Assembly (NCBI GenBank): GCA_012932865.1
Contig: SAXG01000019.1
Coordinates: forward strand, 1-64,000
Source of the DNA: Amylostereum areolatum
Taxonomy: Eukaryota > Basidiomycota > Agaricomycetes > Russulales > Stereaceae
DNA length: 64,000 nt
Reading direction: 5' to 3'
The position numbers and the translations under genes are program-made. The notes beneath the pieces are model-generated. The model did no database searches and was not told the DNA's origin. It was given only the letters and a program-made list of their open reading frames with translations. Below, piece by piece: positions 1 to 11,486 of this stretch; positions within the stretch are counted from its first letter, which is position 1; each line of letters begins with the position of its first letter.

Positions 1-271
1 GATCATGGGTCCGATCGGACCTGCATGCCAGATAAATGCACGTCTGATCTTGTTCGGGGTTGAAGCTGCGCTGGCGCACGATCGCGGTGCTGGGGAAAAC
101 ACCCGACGTACCACATAAATCGCTGCCTGCAATCTGCAACACGACCTCGGCCCGGCTCGAGAATGCTGCCAGCCTTGATCTTCTCGACGGTAGGCTCGGC
201 GGCGTCGATCCACAGGTTGGTGCTGGGGATCGGTGTAAACGCCGATGTTGGGCTTGAGTTTCCGTGGACAT
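1..271 (-). pseudogene. L-arabinitol 4-dehydrogenase / xylitol dehydrogenase-like, 5' part, frameshifted, runs off the window
   Basis: On the minus strand from an ATG at 271-269 the three frames together give the N-terminus of a zinc-dependent medium-chain polyol dehydrogenase: NIGVYTDPQH, then LWIDAAEPTVEKIKAGS, LEPGEVVLQI, LCG, a likely short intron (GTACGT...AAG), SDVH and WHAGPIGPMI at the edge. These dehydrogenases act in the fungal pentose pathway, oxidising L-arabinitol or xylitol with NAD+. The pieces do not stay in one frame: I count about four small indels (near ACGGAAA, CACCAACC, GGGCCGAG and CATTTATC) in 270 bases, while residue conservation stays good. It could be a young pseudogene, or error-rich sequence if base 1 is a contig end. 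The rest of the gene is outside the window, so the substrate cannot be settled. Confidence 0.6.
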
Positions 272-807
272 GTCGATGTGGGATATATGTCGGATGTGGT
301 GGGCGGTGGGCGTGAAGGTGAAAGACGAAGAAAAAGAGCCCGCGACGGTTTATATTTTGCTGTCTGAGTGTTTACCCCGCACCGTGGTCCGTCGGCCCGA
401 TGCCCCGAGACCAGGTGGTCTGGGGGCAGGCATGTTGCCAGTTGGGGGCTGGCTGGGAAAAAGCCGGTCCTGGCCTGGATCGCCCACCCGTAGTTTGCGA
501 TGCAATTTTAACATTGCGGGGAGGGCAGGGGAACGGAAGACCCGAGCGGTGGTGCGCAGTTCAATGATGTGTTTGTGCATGTTTGCCAACAGCCTCTACG
601 ATAACATAAGCGACGTTCCCAGCGCGCGAGCTCTGGGATCCGCGTTCTCGACGCAAATGAATATCATCATTTCAAGACATGACAAGTACTACAACAACGA
701 GCGACATACAACTTCATCTCTAAAACGGCCAGTACTATCCCCGAATACTGCAAACGAACAAGTCGACCGTGGGACGCAAACGTACTGGCTCCAGAACCCA
801 AGCAATC
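272..807. other. Intergenic, no gene seen
   Basis: This stretch lies between the divergent dehydrogenase-like start and the 3' end of the Rad7-like gene. The open frames here show no domain or intron logic. Apart from the TATA box I see no repeat or structural RNA. Confidence 0.5.
349..354 (-). promoter_or_regulatory. TATA box of the dehydrogenase-like gene
   Basis: TATAAA on the minus strand, about 78 bases before the ATG at 271. The spacing fits a fungal core promoter, so promoter and start look intact although the coding part is frameshifted. Confidence 0.4.
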
Positions 808-2994
808 TACGCAGAGGTATGGGACTCGACGCCGATGATGCTCACTCCAAGCTGCAAAAAAAATGCGATCAGTATATGTGGGCCAGGAAAAGCATAACCC
901 TTCTACCTTTCGTGGACAGTTCACCGTCAATCTATTGCACCCCCAACACTTGACCTCCTCCAGACGGTCGCAACCGTTCATGATCGTTTGCATGACCATG
1001 TCGTTGACTTCCCTGTTCCACCCCACGTCCAGCTTTCGAAGCTCCCGAGCGCGCACGCCGATAGCGGCCAGAGCCTCCTCGGATGTCATGCGCCAACCGT
1101 TGATAGTCAACGTCGTCAAGGACGGGCCCTGTGCACGCCAACAGCGCGGTCAGTGCTTCTTCTCTCAGCTCCGGATTGCGCGCGAGCTCGACCGAGGTCA
1201 GGTTGACACCAGCCTCGCGCCACGCTTCGAACAACGCGCCGACGCCTTGATCGGTCAGCTCGGTCAGATTGTTCAGCATGAGGGAGGTGAGGTGCGTTGT
1301 ATGCTCTCGCAAACCCTTCTCGAGGAACTCGTCGGTTATCAGGGTGTGTCCAGAAAGGTTCAGTGTTTCTAGCTTGGGACCAAGCTCCTTGACGAGACCG
1401 ATGAGGGCTTCCTCCGAACAGGACGTCGCGGGCTCCGACAAGTCGAGAGCAACGAGAAGCTTCAGACCCTTGATCTCCTCCACAAAGTCGTCGTTTAGCT
1501 GCCCGATTTGCTTGAGACGGAGGGTGTGCAGCTTTTGGCAGCTTTGCACGAGGGCGTGCATGCACTCGAGGTCGAACCGGGGACTTTGGGTGATCTGAAA
1601 GCTCTCAAGCTTGGGGTGCGCTTGGAAGAAATCTCTCCAGGCCTCGGGGTGGACGAGGAAAGGGCCATGAAGGTCTAGGTGGGTCAGGTTGGGGAGGCTT
1701 TGTGTCCACGTCTCGAGAGCTGTGTCGTCAATTCGACCACATAGCTCCAGGCGAAGATGGGTCAGGTTGGGGTTGAGCATAGCCAACGAAGAGAAAGCGG
1801 GAGGCAGGAGGTCTGGAAGGGTGCGTTGGAAAGAGAATGTTCAGAGTAGTACGCTGGGACGTACTGGTGGCATCGTATATGGTCAAGTTCTCGTTCTGCA
1901 CGTTGTAAAACAAGGCCACATTCTCAGCGGTTCTGAGCGTCTAGGTGAGCATAAGCCGGAGGCAACATATCCAGAGACGCACAAGCTGCGATTTCGAGAG
2001 AGAGCTCGGATGATGTTGTCGACGTTGTTGGCCCCGATGTCGCCCAGAGCCTCGACGTCGTTGATGTGGTCAGAGATCATCTGGAGAGGGCATCAGCGGC
2101 ATGAACTAGGAAAGAATGAAAGAATGAAGGTCGTGTACCTTCACGCAGAGAGACACGAGGGACGGGAACCGACGCTCTTCAAAGTGCGTCACAGTGCGCT
2201 TGTCCACTGGTGCCTTACGTTTGCGCGGTGCGGCCTTCTTGAAGGGGTCATTTCCAGAGGCTTTGGCGCATGCGTGGCACAGGTATCCCGGAGGAGGGTT
2301 CGCCGCCATCGTATATTGAGTCTATGAGGACATTAGATTGAAGGAGCTTTACACCCAATGAGACTGCACGCACGACGGTGAACTGCTTTTCGCATTTGGC
2401 ACAGTCCTCGAGACTCCCATTTGCCGGCTTGCCACCCGACCCTGACGCATTTTTCCACATATTCTTGGAGAGCGCGGTATAGGCGTCTTCTTCTTCGTCA
2501 TCGCCGTCGTCGTCCTTGACATCGCCGTCGTTCTTGGCCTTCCTCTTCGCTTTGGCCTTCAGTTTCGTCTCTGCAGCTTTGGTCAGCTTGCGCTTCTTGG
2601 TCTTCGGCGCTTCGTCTTCGTCCTCGTCATCCAGGTCGTCCGAGTTATAGCCTGCGGCAGGCTAGAGACGGGTACATTCAGTGCCCTGGTCCGGCGCCTG
2701 AGATCGGTGAAGGCGACGCACCACATTTGAACGGGTGTTCCTGCGGGGAGCACTCGGACCAGCCTCCTCGTCCTCTTCCACGCCGTTGTCCCTGGAGTTG
2801 CTCGGCCCCGCGACAGGTTGTTGGGGTGGCTGAAGTCGCGTCGCCGCCCGACGGGCGATGCTCGTCGCAGTGATACCAGATTCCTGCAACGCAGTGGTCA
2901 GCCATCTGTCCGGTCCAATGCGCCACCGATCTCAACACACCTTGAGAAACTCGGTGAGCGCCGAAGTGGGCCCTCGGACGTTGTTGCGACTCAT
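808..2994 (-). CDS. rad7: DNA repair protein Rad7 homologue (LRR protein), one frameshift
   Basis: Multi-exon gene. Exon 1 (2994-2943) starts MSRNNVRGPTSALTEFL, and the next exon starts at 2882. A Lys/Asp/Glu-rich basic stretch (KTKKRKLTKAAETKLKAK) follows, then two Cys-x2-Cys pairs (CAKCEKQF and CHACAK) forming a zinc motif, ISDHINDVEALGDIGANN, and a C-terminal leucine-rich repeat array (LTHLRLELCGRIDD, LTHLDLHG, LETLNLSGH and others). The last intron is 852-906, after which it ends GVSIIGVESHTSA. This order is that of fungal Rad7/Rhp7, which with Rad16 recognises damage in global-genome nucleotide excision repair. Near 1113-1116 (plus strand) the frame shifts by one base: LACTGPVL continues as TTLTINGWRM in another frame. 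That is either a real +1 mutation late in the LRR domain or a base-call error. The tail beyond it is well conserved, which favours error or very recent damage. Confidence 0.85.
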
Positions 2995-3161
2995 GGCTGG
3001 TGGGGAGGGGGGCGAGTCGTCGGACGCGATGGGGGCTGGCGTGGGATAGGAGTAATTAGCAAAAAAAATTACGCGGTTCGACGCGCTGCACGTGAGAATA
3101 ACATCTTATCGAGCAAATCTGCCAGCGGAACATTGAAATTCGAACAAAATCGAAAGGCTAA

Positions 3162-3744
3162 CACAGCAAACAACGGCGAGTTGGTCCCTTCGGGAATAGC
3201 CGGGGAGTAGTGCCCCGGGAATACAAAATTTTTTTAGGGTCTATTCCCACCAGGAATAGGTAAATCGGTCCCAGACTATGCCGAGACTAGACCGGATGGG
3301 TCACTGTATCCGACTCCGACCGGGTAGAGGTCAAAGAGCCCTTACAAAGGCCTGGCGGGAAAAGTATATGTATTCCCAAGGGTAGTAAAAAAACCCATTT
3401 CTTCCATTTTCCCATCCGAAAGCGGCATCCTTTTACCATGACGATCGCCCATACCGGTACTGATCCGACCAAAAAAAACTTTTCCCATCTGCCCAATCAG
3501 ACTCCTGAGAGATCCTATCACCATCCAATCAGCTCACTCTCCCTGTTTAGCTAATAAGTAGATGTGTTGCAATTTACTATTAGCTAACTCAAAGCTAACT
3601 GCTCACCACCGCATTTTGTATATTTCTTACCAATCAACCCACTAGCTCTGATTTAGCTGCCTAAGAATATGCTAGCTAATCACGGAAAGTCTGTAGATAT
3701 GTGGATAGCTAGTATTTCAGCAATTTGCAGAACCTTGTAGCGGC
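3162..3744 (+). repeat. Left inverted arm of the foldback element
   Basis: Pairs with 4171-4666. Matching blocks include the terminal CACAGCAAACAACG, GGTCTATTCCCACCAGG, CCATACCGGTACTGATCC and the inner CAGCAATTTGCAGAACC. The arm is about 90 bases longer than its partner. Confidence 0.8.
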
Positions 3745-4170
3745 CGTGATTCGAACTCGAGGGCACGGGTTTCATGATCCGACCGGGTGATGCCGAAAAG
3801 AGTTCCAGGGGCTGTCGCCGCGGGGGCCCCCCCGCCCGACGTCTCGCCCGACTTGGGCGGCAGCGCACCGCGGCGGCATCGTCATCCTCGACGTCGACGG
3901 CACACCAATCTCGTCCTCAGCGCAAACTTCTGTATTGAGCTTCAGCAGAGTGTACGTGCCTTCTCTCCGACATGAAATACAGTTGAGGGGAGCGGGGATG
4001 GAGTGGCGGGAGCGAGCGATGGGCAACGCGGTCATCGGTGAGCGGAGGGCGGGGACGTGGCGGGGTCATCAGCGTCGGCAAGTCACGTGATACCCAGACG
4101 GGGCGACCCACCTCGGCATCGATCGGCATCCCGTCGGTGATCAAACTCCCACAAATGTATTTGAAATGGG

Positions 4171-4666
4171 ACCGCTACAAGGTTCTGCAAATTGCTGTTA
4201 GCTAAGGGTTGAGAGATTCTGTTGTCATGCCCGCCCGACTCACAGATGATGTAAGCCGTAAGCTTGTTATTGGCTTGTTAGCTAAACCCCGCTGCTTTGT
4301 CAACCCCACTTAGCTAAACTCTTCCAGACAGAAAAAAAGACGGGAAAAGTTTTTTTTAGTCGGATCAGGACCGGTATGGGCGATCGTCATGGTAAAAGAA
4401 TGCCGCTTTCGGATGGGAAAATGGAAGAAATGGTTTTTTTTACCATTCTCGGAAACATGTATCCTTTTCCCGGCAGGCCTTTGTAAGGGCTCTTTGACCT
4501 CTACCCGGTCGGAGCAGGATACAGTGACCCATCCGGTCCAGTCTCGGCATAGTCTGGGATCGATTTACCTATTCCTGGTGGGAATAGACCCTAAAAAAAA
4601 TTTGTATTCCCGGGGCACTATTCCCCGGCTATTCCCGAAGGGACCAACTCGCCGTTGTTTGCTGTG
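4171..4666 (-). repeat. Right inverted arm of the foldback element
   Basis: Inverted counterpart of 3162-3744. It starts with CCGCTACAAGGTTCTGC and ends with GCCGTTGTTTGCTGTG. Confidence 0.8.
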
Positions 4667-5071
4667 TAAAGCGCGCATGCCCATTGGCGTCCACCATTGG
4701 CGTCCACCGTCTCTTCACACCCGTTCGATAGGTACTGAAGCTAAAGCCTGGAGTACCGAGTAGTCCGTTTTTCCCGTCAAATCGGTATGCTGTACAACAT
4801 TCTTATCGCTGATATGTATCGTCTTCTGGAACACCTGGAATGCTCACTATCCCCGTGCTGTACTGAGCTGGCGTGTTCCATCTGGGTTCTATCACCTCCT
4901 CGAGATTCGTACCAAGGTGATCTGGAAGCTCGTCTCAGCTCCGATGTCAATAAGAGTACACCCTTGACTGTATTTGGACTCCGAGGCCGTCACGGTGCCA
5001 TGCGGACGAGGCAGAGCTTCTGGAGGTGATACGACCACGGGAGGCGTCGACCGAGGAACACTACTCGTTGT
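4667..5071. other. Host spacer between two transposons
   Basis: About 400 bases between the foldback element's duplication and the CACTA element. No gene is supported. It ends with the CACTA target duplication TGT (5069-5071). Confidence 0.5.
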
Positions 5072-5300
5072 CACTATAAGGACAAGTCATCCTGTTTTCC
5101 ACCGTGTTTTCCGGTGAAAAGCAGAAAAGCGGTGATTTACAAGGTGATATCGCGAAGGAGGTGATTTGGACTGAAATCTACCGTGTTTGCTTCGAGCTCT
5201 TAGAGCGGTGTATATCACCCACCGAAATCATGTCCACTTGCACGCTGAAAACTAGGTGAAAATGTACTGAAAAACAACAACACGGAAATTTTGTGTTCAA
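5072..5300. repeat. Left CACTA subterminal repeat zone
   Basis: Repeated words GGTGA(A/T) and TCACC/CCACC, for example GGTGAAAAG, GGTGATTTAC, GGTGATATC, GGTGATTTGG, TATCACCC and GGTGAAAATG. Likely transposase-binding sites. Confidence 0.6.
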
Positions 5301-5677
5301 CATGGCAAAATAAGGTGGTTTTCATTGTAGAATGGATGTGTGATATACAGAAAGCAGGGCCTCGGGTGATTGGGTGTATACTCTCCTTTCCTACCGCTGC
5401 TATGGTCCCTGAGACGACGTGTATGTACTGCATATACTGACAGCTCGTAGCCTGTTCTGTGCGCGAGGAGCAAGGATGGAGTGGGAACAGTGTGAGCGAG
5501 CGAGGAGAGAGTACCATAGGATACAGTCCGTCGATTGCGAGGGACTCGGCCGTGGGTAGAAAGTACGGTGTTGTTCCGCCAAACCCATCGTGTCTGCCAT
5601 CCAGTGGGACGACACGCATGCACAGGAAAGATAGGCTGAGGAACGCGGTTAGTGACATTTCCCTTCTCGAGCACATA

Positions 5678-6353
5678 CTACTCACCACCATGTAGCATGA
5701 CACCCTCGTTCAATCCTCTTCCACTTCGAAATGCCAAAGATGGCGTCGTCAATCTTGTCCTAAGTCCGTGGGCGTGCTTCGATATTTTGACATGTGCACG
5801 CGAACTTCGAAAAGGGTTTGGCACCGTGTTCCGCAACCGTGATGAGAATACTGGGATAGATGGGATGAACCGATTCAATCGCCATGCTCGTACCCGTACG
5901 ACCTTGAGTCCGTACGACCTTGAGTCCTGTGCGTAAGCGGCGTCGAGCGAGGTGTGACTTGATCGTCGGATCTTGTCGCCTGTGTCGTAACGAGAGTAAC
6001 GGTGGGGCTTGTTGTCGACGATCTCGACGTCGTAGCCAGGAGCAGTGTCGGGAGGGGTCGGGGGTGAGATGGAGGAGGCGTGGGAGGTCACAGGCCGCAT
6101 GGTTGAAGTCAAGCGAGAGGGTGTGGGGGTGCTGGGCGAAGACAAAGGTGGCAGTGTTGATGGGGAGGGGGAGGGTGTAGGCAGCGGGTGGCGGCCCTGG
6201 CGGGAAAGAAGTACGGGATGGTGGCGAGGAGGGCATTGAGGAGTCGAAGAAGGTGGGGTTTGACGGCGAAAAATCTGAGGCAAGCATGAACGCGGAGATG
6301 AAAAGACGGTGGCGCGAGGAGCCCTTCGCGGCGAGGACGCCGCGACGCGTCAC
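5678..6353 (-). other. Degenerate coding-like stretch inside the CACTA element
   Basis: Two overlapping minus-strand frames look protein-like in patches: YDVEIVDNKPHRYSRYDTGD and VVRVRAWRLNRF in one, TFVFAQHPHTLSLDF in the other. They swap frame repeatedly and have no clear start or introns. I do not recognise a family. It may be a host gene fragment carried by the transposon, now decayed. Confidence 0.25.
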
Positions 6354-6716
6354 CGCCGGTCGGATAAGCGCCGACCGAGTTTCGATTTCAAAGGTCGAAA
6401 GATGACGGCCAAACCCTTTGAAACTTGGGATTCATAATTATATACATGCTTGCTATTGGGCAAAAATATAAATCAGACTTCGATTTCACGGAACGGGGAG
6501 CTACTGACCTGGGGACGACGAATGCGGCGCATGTAGTTTGACCAGCATGAATCCGTACCGGGCCTGTACCAAAAATCCAACAGGACGACGGGATCCCGTC
6601 ATAGATTACTGTGCAGCGGGATGGGGTCCGGGGATCGTTTGGTAGACGGGATTCTGTGTTTGTCAGTTATCATAGACCATGAATGAACCTAGTAGGCCTG
6701 CTCACCTCGGTGGAGC

Positions 6717-9700
6717 TCAGTCGGGAACATAAACAGCCCGTGATAGGGCGCCGCTACGGTCAATGATTGCCCATCGTGAACCTGGGAGTGGTACCCGTCC
6801 AACCAGACATTCCACACAGGTAAGGTCGAAAAACTGTTCCGTTTCCGCCTCATCTTTGTAGTAGTGGATGTCGATGCCTGGGTCTGGGTGTCCGTTTTTC
6901 TCTGCATCGACGCACCGCCTAATTCCAGCTAGGAGGATAGCTTCGGGCTCTGTGGAGCCAATGAGAGGTGATGTTGGAACGTGGATAGCGTAGAGGTGTT
7001 GTAGGCGGCCGTAAAAGGTGACATTTTCATACTGAGGAGTGTGATTGCGGTGGCGGGCATGTACGTCGACCAATACTTGATACTGGGTGGAGAAATACAT
7101 GAGTAACATGGAGACGTACGCATGATGGGAGCAAACGCACGCGTATATATGTCATGTCTCGACGGTCATCCCTAGCTGAGTACAAATGCGCCGCAGAGAT
7201 AGTGTCACCGTCGTTGATGCGAACCCGGGCGTACTCCTGTATTGATGCATTCTTGACAAGATTCTTGAGGGTGGAAAAGTTGGCGGAAGGCACATTGTAC
7301 CGCGTAGCGAGGGTCTTGGATAGACGAGTGAGGGTCGTTGCGTCGAGTACTAGTACAGGGCGGATGACAGGAAGTAGGGCATATGTAGGATCTAGTGGCC
7401 ACCACGAAGAAGTGAGCTGATGCACTGTAGCATGGATGATGCTATTCTTACAATTAGGTGCAGTCAAGGACTGTGCGGGCAGGGTGCTTTCCGGGCGTGG
7501 ATGGAGGCGAAGAACATCGCCATCTTCCAGACCATAAACAAGCATGACCTGGAACAGCTGTGCGCACTCGACGACATAGCGATCCAGGGAGGCATCGGGT
7601 CTTTTACGACTCTTGATAGCGGGGCGAATGAGGCCACAGTACCGTTCCATGGGAAATGCCCAGTACGCCCATACCGGCCCACAAGCGAGAACAGAATCGG
7701 CGATATGGAGGAGGGCATGGATAGTGAGCGGGCACGTAGATAGGCGAGTAGGATTATACTGGTAATATAACCTGTGTAACGTAGACGATGTGAGCAGAAC
7801 TTCGATGCAGCACTGAACTATACGCTCACTCTTCGAAGTGTTTGACCCAATCAATGAACCCTTGCCGGAGTTGGTCAATTTCGTCGTATGTGATGGTAAA
7901 TTGGAGACATGTGTGGAGAAGCTTGACGAGGGCTATAAAGTGATCGTAATATTTTGGATCCCGGAATTTCCGCTCAAGGAGAACGGGACCAAGGTAGAGC
8001 GTCCAGAAGGACCAGGTGTCCGCCGTGGTCGCAGTCTTGTCCGCAACGAAATTGGGAGGTCGCGCTCCATAGCATCCAGGTATAGTAGAACCTGACGCCG
8101 ACGTTGCGGATCCGATAGCGTCCCATACAGATGACTGAATGATGTACGCCCCAGAACCCTCGTCGAGATCCTTGAAATCGCCTGTCCAGAGGAGAATAAG
8201 GTTTTTGATCGTGTTCTCCCATATGAGGTGCATAAAGTCGTATGGAAACGACTTGGATAAAGAGAGAGACGGAAGTTGTGAGAGGATGGGGACACCTTTG
8301 ATGCCATAAAGCTTTGCTAGTCGAGCATTCTCCGTTAAAGTGGTGGCTGATTGAACTGCGACCGCTTGCTCCATCATCTCAACGTGTGTTCGGCGAGGGA
8401 GATTTGCGGGGTCGTAAACGGCGACTACGTTGGGGTCTTCACTGGCAATGACCGTGGGGTGGTTGGCACGATTAAGAGGGACATAATGGGCAGTGGAACG
8501 CGTGTCGGGGACGCGTACACCTGTAATCTTGCATATACGGCAGGGAGACAGACCATTGTGGCCTTTCATCCGCATCAAGAGCGAGATGGCTGGGATATCG
8601 CCAAAAACAAGGATAAGGTATGCCCGAAGCATAAAGGACTCCTTTCGGAGAGCATCCCATGCCTTAACACCCTTGGCCAGTTCGAGAAGTTCGGCAACGA
8701 GGGGGAAAAGGAACGAGTCCATGTCAACAGGCTTTTTTGGTCCTGGAACGATGCCGATGGTAATGATGTTTTCGATGAGGAATCGGATTTCGGGAGGCAG
8801 ATTGTAATTGAAGAGGATGATAGGCCAGCAAGTAGTCTTGCGCCGACGAAAAGGAGCGAACCCGTCCGTTGACGCTCCCAGAGCGATATCCCGACCATCC
8901 CCAAAAAACCGATGAGGTAGCTCCGTTCCGCCGATGACAACCTGCTTGCCTCGTAGTGCACGGTAACGATGGCCGTCGAAGACGTCTGAAACTTCCTGAG
9001 GGACACACTCATGGTTGGCACGGTATTGCATTTTCTCGGCCATGGATTCACTGCCAGAAAATGCGAGAAGGCGAGGGATGAGAGGGATATAAGTAAAATG
9101 TTTCTTTGCGCGTCCATTGGATGTGTATCGATCGGTTTTGCAGTGAGGGCAAGCAGTGAGGTTCACAAGGGATCCGGTATAGCAGACACATGATTGTGGG
9201 CAGCAGTCGTACAGTTTGGATTTGAAGCCTGCAAGAGATGCGAGCCGAGTCTGCGCCTCGTCGGGAGATGTAACACCTGCTCCAGGAAATGCGAACGGGA
9301 GGTCCATGTAGGCAGTGTCTGTAATGTGGTGTTTCAACTTGAAGGAATACTGTCGTAGAACTGCACGGTCTAACTGACTGAGGTCATTTACTAAGTAAAC
9401 ACAAACTTAGACGTGCGATCGTTGATATCGGAATGGATATTGCGTACCATCCAGCTGTGTACGCCTCAGGAAATTGTCATCCTCTGCCAGCAAGAGCAAT
9501 GGATCATCAGGATCGAATGCACCAAATGTGTCGTCGAGTTCGTGGTCTGAGTCCACTGTGGCATCATGGTCCCAGGCCAACAGTATATCATCTTCATCGT
9601 CCTCGCCATCTTCCATCCAAAGAGCATGGAAGCTCTGATCCTGAAGTTCTGTCTCAACGGCATCGGCGTGGTCACTGCCAGGAATTGGCCCATCTAAAAG

Positions 9701-10183
9701 CGACCAAACAATCAGCTCCGTACATCTCGTACAAGCTTGAGGACGTACCGTCGGTCAGCATATCCATCATACTACAATCTTCTGCACTGTCGGTACTTGC
9801 GACACCGGTTGGTCCTAACACGGCTGTATAGGAGGGTTAGATGCTTTGTAGATGCTGAAGGCTGAAGGGAAACACACCAAGCGCAGGATCTCCCGTCTCC
9901 AAGCCAGTGTTCATAGCGGTAGATTGCAAACCGGGAAATTTATCTGAAGACATGGTTTAAATGAGTCTCATCTCAGGTGCATACTGCCGAATGGATACGC
10001 ACCAGTCCGAGCCCGCTTCCTTAGATGGCCTTTCTCTAGGCTGGTGAGCTCGTTGACCACTTGGTGACCCATCTCCGAGTGAGCGAGAAGCGCTAGGTGC
10101 TCTCTTTCGGTCTTCCGATGAACCTTCTTGCCGCAATGTCCACAAAGGACAAAGTCGCTCTGACGGTCTTGTTTCGGAGGCAT
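6717..10183 (-). CDS. Tnp2-family CACTA transposase
   Basis: Starts at 10183 with MPPKQDRQSDFVLCGHCGKK, carrying a Cys/His zinc motif (CGHCGKKVHRKTEREH). An acidic linker exon around 9407-9616 (EDGEDDEDDILLAWDHD) follows. The core is 7826-9337: CPHCKTDRY zinc ribbon, YIPLIPRLLAF, then ALGASTDGFAPFRRRKTT and PVDMDSFLFPLVAELL, which match the DDE-type catalytic region of Tnp2 transposases, then RMKGHNGLSPCRICKI. An intron of about 90 bases joins WVKHFEE to LYYQYNPTRLSTCPLTIHAL, and PVWAYWAFPMERYCGLI follows. A last exon ends SRAVYVPD at 6717. The protein would cut and move the surrounding CACTA element. Exon joins are consistent and I see no inactivating stop, so it may be functional. The exact small-intron set upstream of 9337 is uncertain. 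Confidence 0.85.
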
Positions 10184-10553
10184 AGTGTTGGTGACAAAAG
10201 TGGGCTGGATTTTGGATGTGATGGAAGAAAAATACAAAGTCGACAAAGTCGCAATCGGTTGAAACTTGAGTATCTCTCGGAGTTTGGTGCTGAAGATTAC
10301 GAGTGCGATTGTACGCTGTATGTTCCATAGAAACCGCAAAATACAATTATGAATGGCCTGGAGATGGCGAAAAGGAGCATGTTTGACACGGTGGACGTAC
10401 CTTCTGTTTCAAATTCGTTGCTGAGGACGGGCACTCGCAGCCCCCCCCGTTGGGGACAGACTTGGAATATAAATAGTCGAGCCAACACTGCACAATTCAC
10501 CACTCCATCCCCGTCTCAATCACACCACTCCGACACATTCTCTACTTCTTCCA

Positions 10554-11486
10554 ATGGCAAGCACGGTCACCACTCCTGCTCTTGCTCAGGCTACGCCTCC
10601 GACTCCTGCAACGGCTCCAGCTCAGCGCAACAAGGCACCGTCGAACAAGGTACTTACCAAAAGGGACCTCGAGGCAAAGCTTCGCGAGTATGAACGTGAG
10701 TTGCAGGTTTCTGTATTGAACTTGTATCCGTTAGACGACACGCTGATGACATACGGGATATGTTTCACCTTCAGAACGCTTGGAGGACCAGCAGAAACAG
10801 GTCGACCATGTTACTAGCCTCAATGTGCAGCTCACTGCGGACATTGAGACTGCGAAGATCTCCAACCCAACGCCTCTCAATAGCAACGGCCTTATCGCAT
10901 GCCCCAAGGCTGTCAAGGGCTCTCACGAGCCGGCGTTCTATATGTCCGACATTCGAACCTTCCTCAATGACATGGATGACGTCGAGGATGGCAGCGAGTA
11001 CTATCGAAGCATGCGGGTGAGTTTCATTCCTCACTGACATTCCCTGTTCACTCACAATAGCCTAGCGCATGACACGCTTCAACATGAACCGTGCGGGAAT
11101 GGATCTATCAAAGACCTATAGTGAGCTCAAGCACTCCGAGCAAGTCACTCGCGTTTGCAAGTCGGCGAGTGACTCACCTTTGCTTTATCCTCCGGATGTA
11201 CTGACCTCCTAGTGTCTAGATCCGCCAGGAATACCCTGCCGCCGCTCGCTTTGAGAATGACTGGGCTACCCGGGCCTTCATCCGTCAGTACTTGAGGAAC
11301 AATTCATGGAAGAGGAAGCGCACCGACGACCACGATGGTGATCAAGACGAGGAGTTAGATGGCCATTCAGGTTCGGGTACAGGCCCCAGTGCAGGGTTAC
11401 AACGTCTAGGTCAGATAGCGGCGACGAAGCGCGCTCGTCTTGAGGACCAGCCCACGCGCGATAAGAGCTTGAGTCCTGATGCTTGA
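10554..11486 (+). CDS. CACTA-associated accessory protein, unknown function
   Basis: Divergent from the transposase, 370 bases away. Exon 1 (10554-10695) encodes a Thr/Pro/Ala-rich start and KRDLEAKLREYE. After an intron (10696-10774) comes a short coiled coil, QRLEDQQKQVDHVTSLNVQL, then FYMSDIRTFLNDMDDVEDGS. Two further introns lead to IRQEYPAARFENDWATRAF and a basic, acidic tail ending KSLSPDA. The basic KRKRTDDHD patch suggests nuclear location. I know no family for it. Its position inside the element ends suggests a DNA-binding helper, in the way plant CACTA elements pair TnpD with TnpA, but that is inference. The third intron's donor is not certain. Confidence 0.6.

Larger units (their letters stand above)
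3162..4666. mobile_element. 1.5-kb non-autonomous foldback transposon, TAA target duplication
   Basis: Two long inverted arms, about 3162-3744 and 4171-4666, mirror each other imperfectly. They begin and end with CACAGCAAACAACGGCGAG and its complement. TAA sits directly outside both ends (3159-3161 and 4667-4669). A three-base TAA/TTA duplication is the habit of PIF/Harbinger elements, so I infer a Harbinger-related MITE or foldback; the terminal bases themselves are not diagnostic. There is no transposase inside. The central 420 bases (3745-4170) are GC-rich and unrelated to the arms, perhaps a captured host segment. Confidence 0.75.

Noticed and set aside
264..953. 229-codon plus-strand frame
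   Set aside because: It crosses the end of the Rad7-like gene antisense and has no domain or intron logic.
3735..3800. tRNA-like 3' half on the minus strand (GAGTTCGAATCACGG, CATGA anticodon-like loop)
   Set aside because: The TTCGAAT loop is present, but I cannot form a T-arm, acceptor stem or D-arm. It straddles the inner edge of the foldback arm.
3159..4669. 8-11-bp Mutator-type duplication at the foldback ends
   Set aside because: Flanks agree only for TAA; AAAGGC and AGCGCG beyond it do not match.
5215..5703. 162-codon minus frame at the CACTA left end
   Set aside because: Overlaps the subterminal repeat zone and has no recognisable features.
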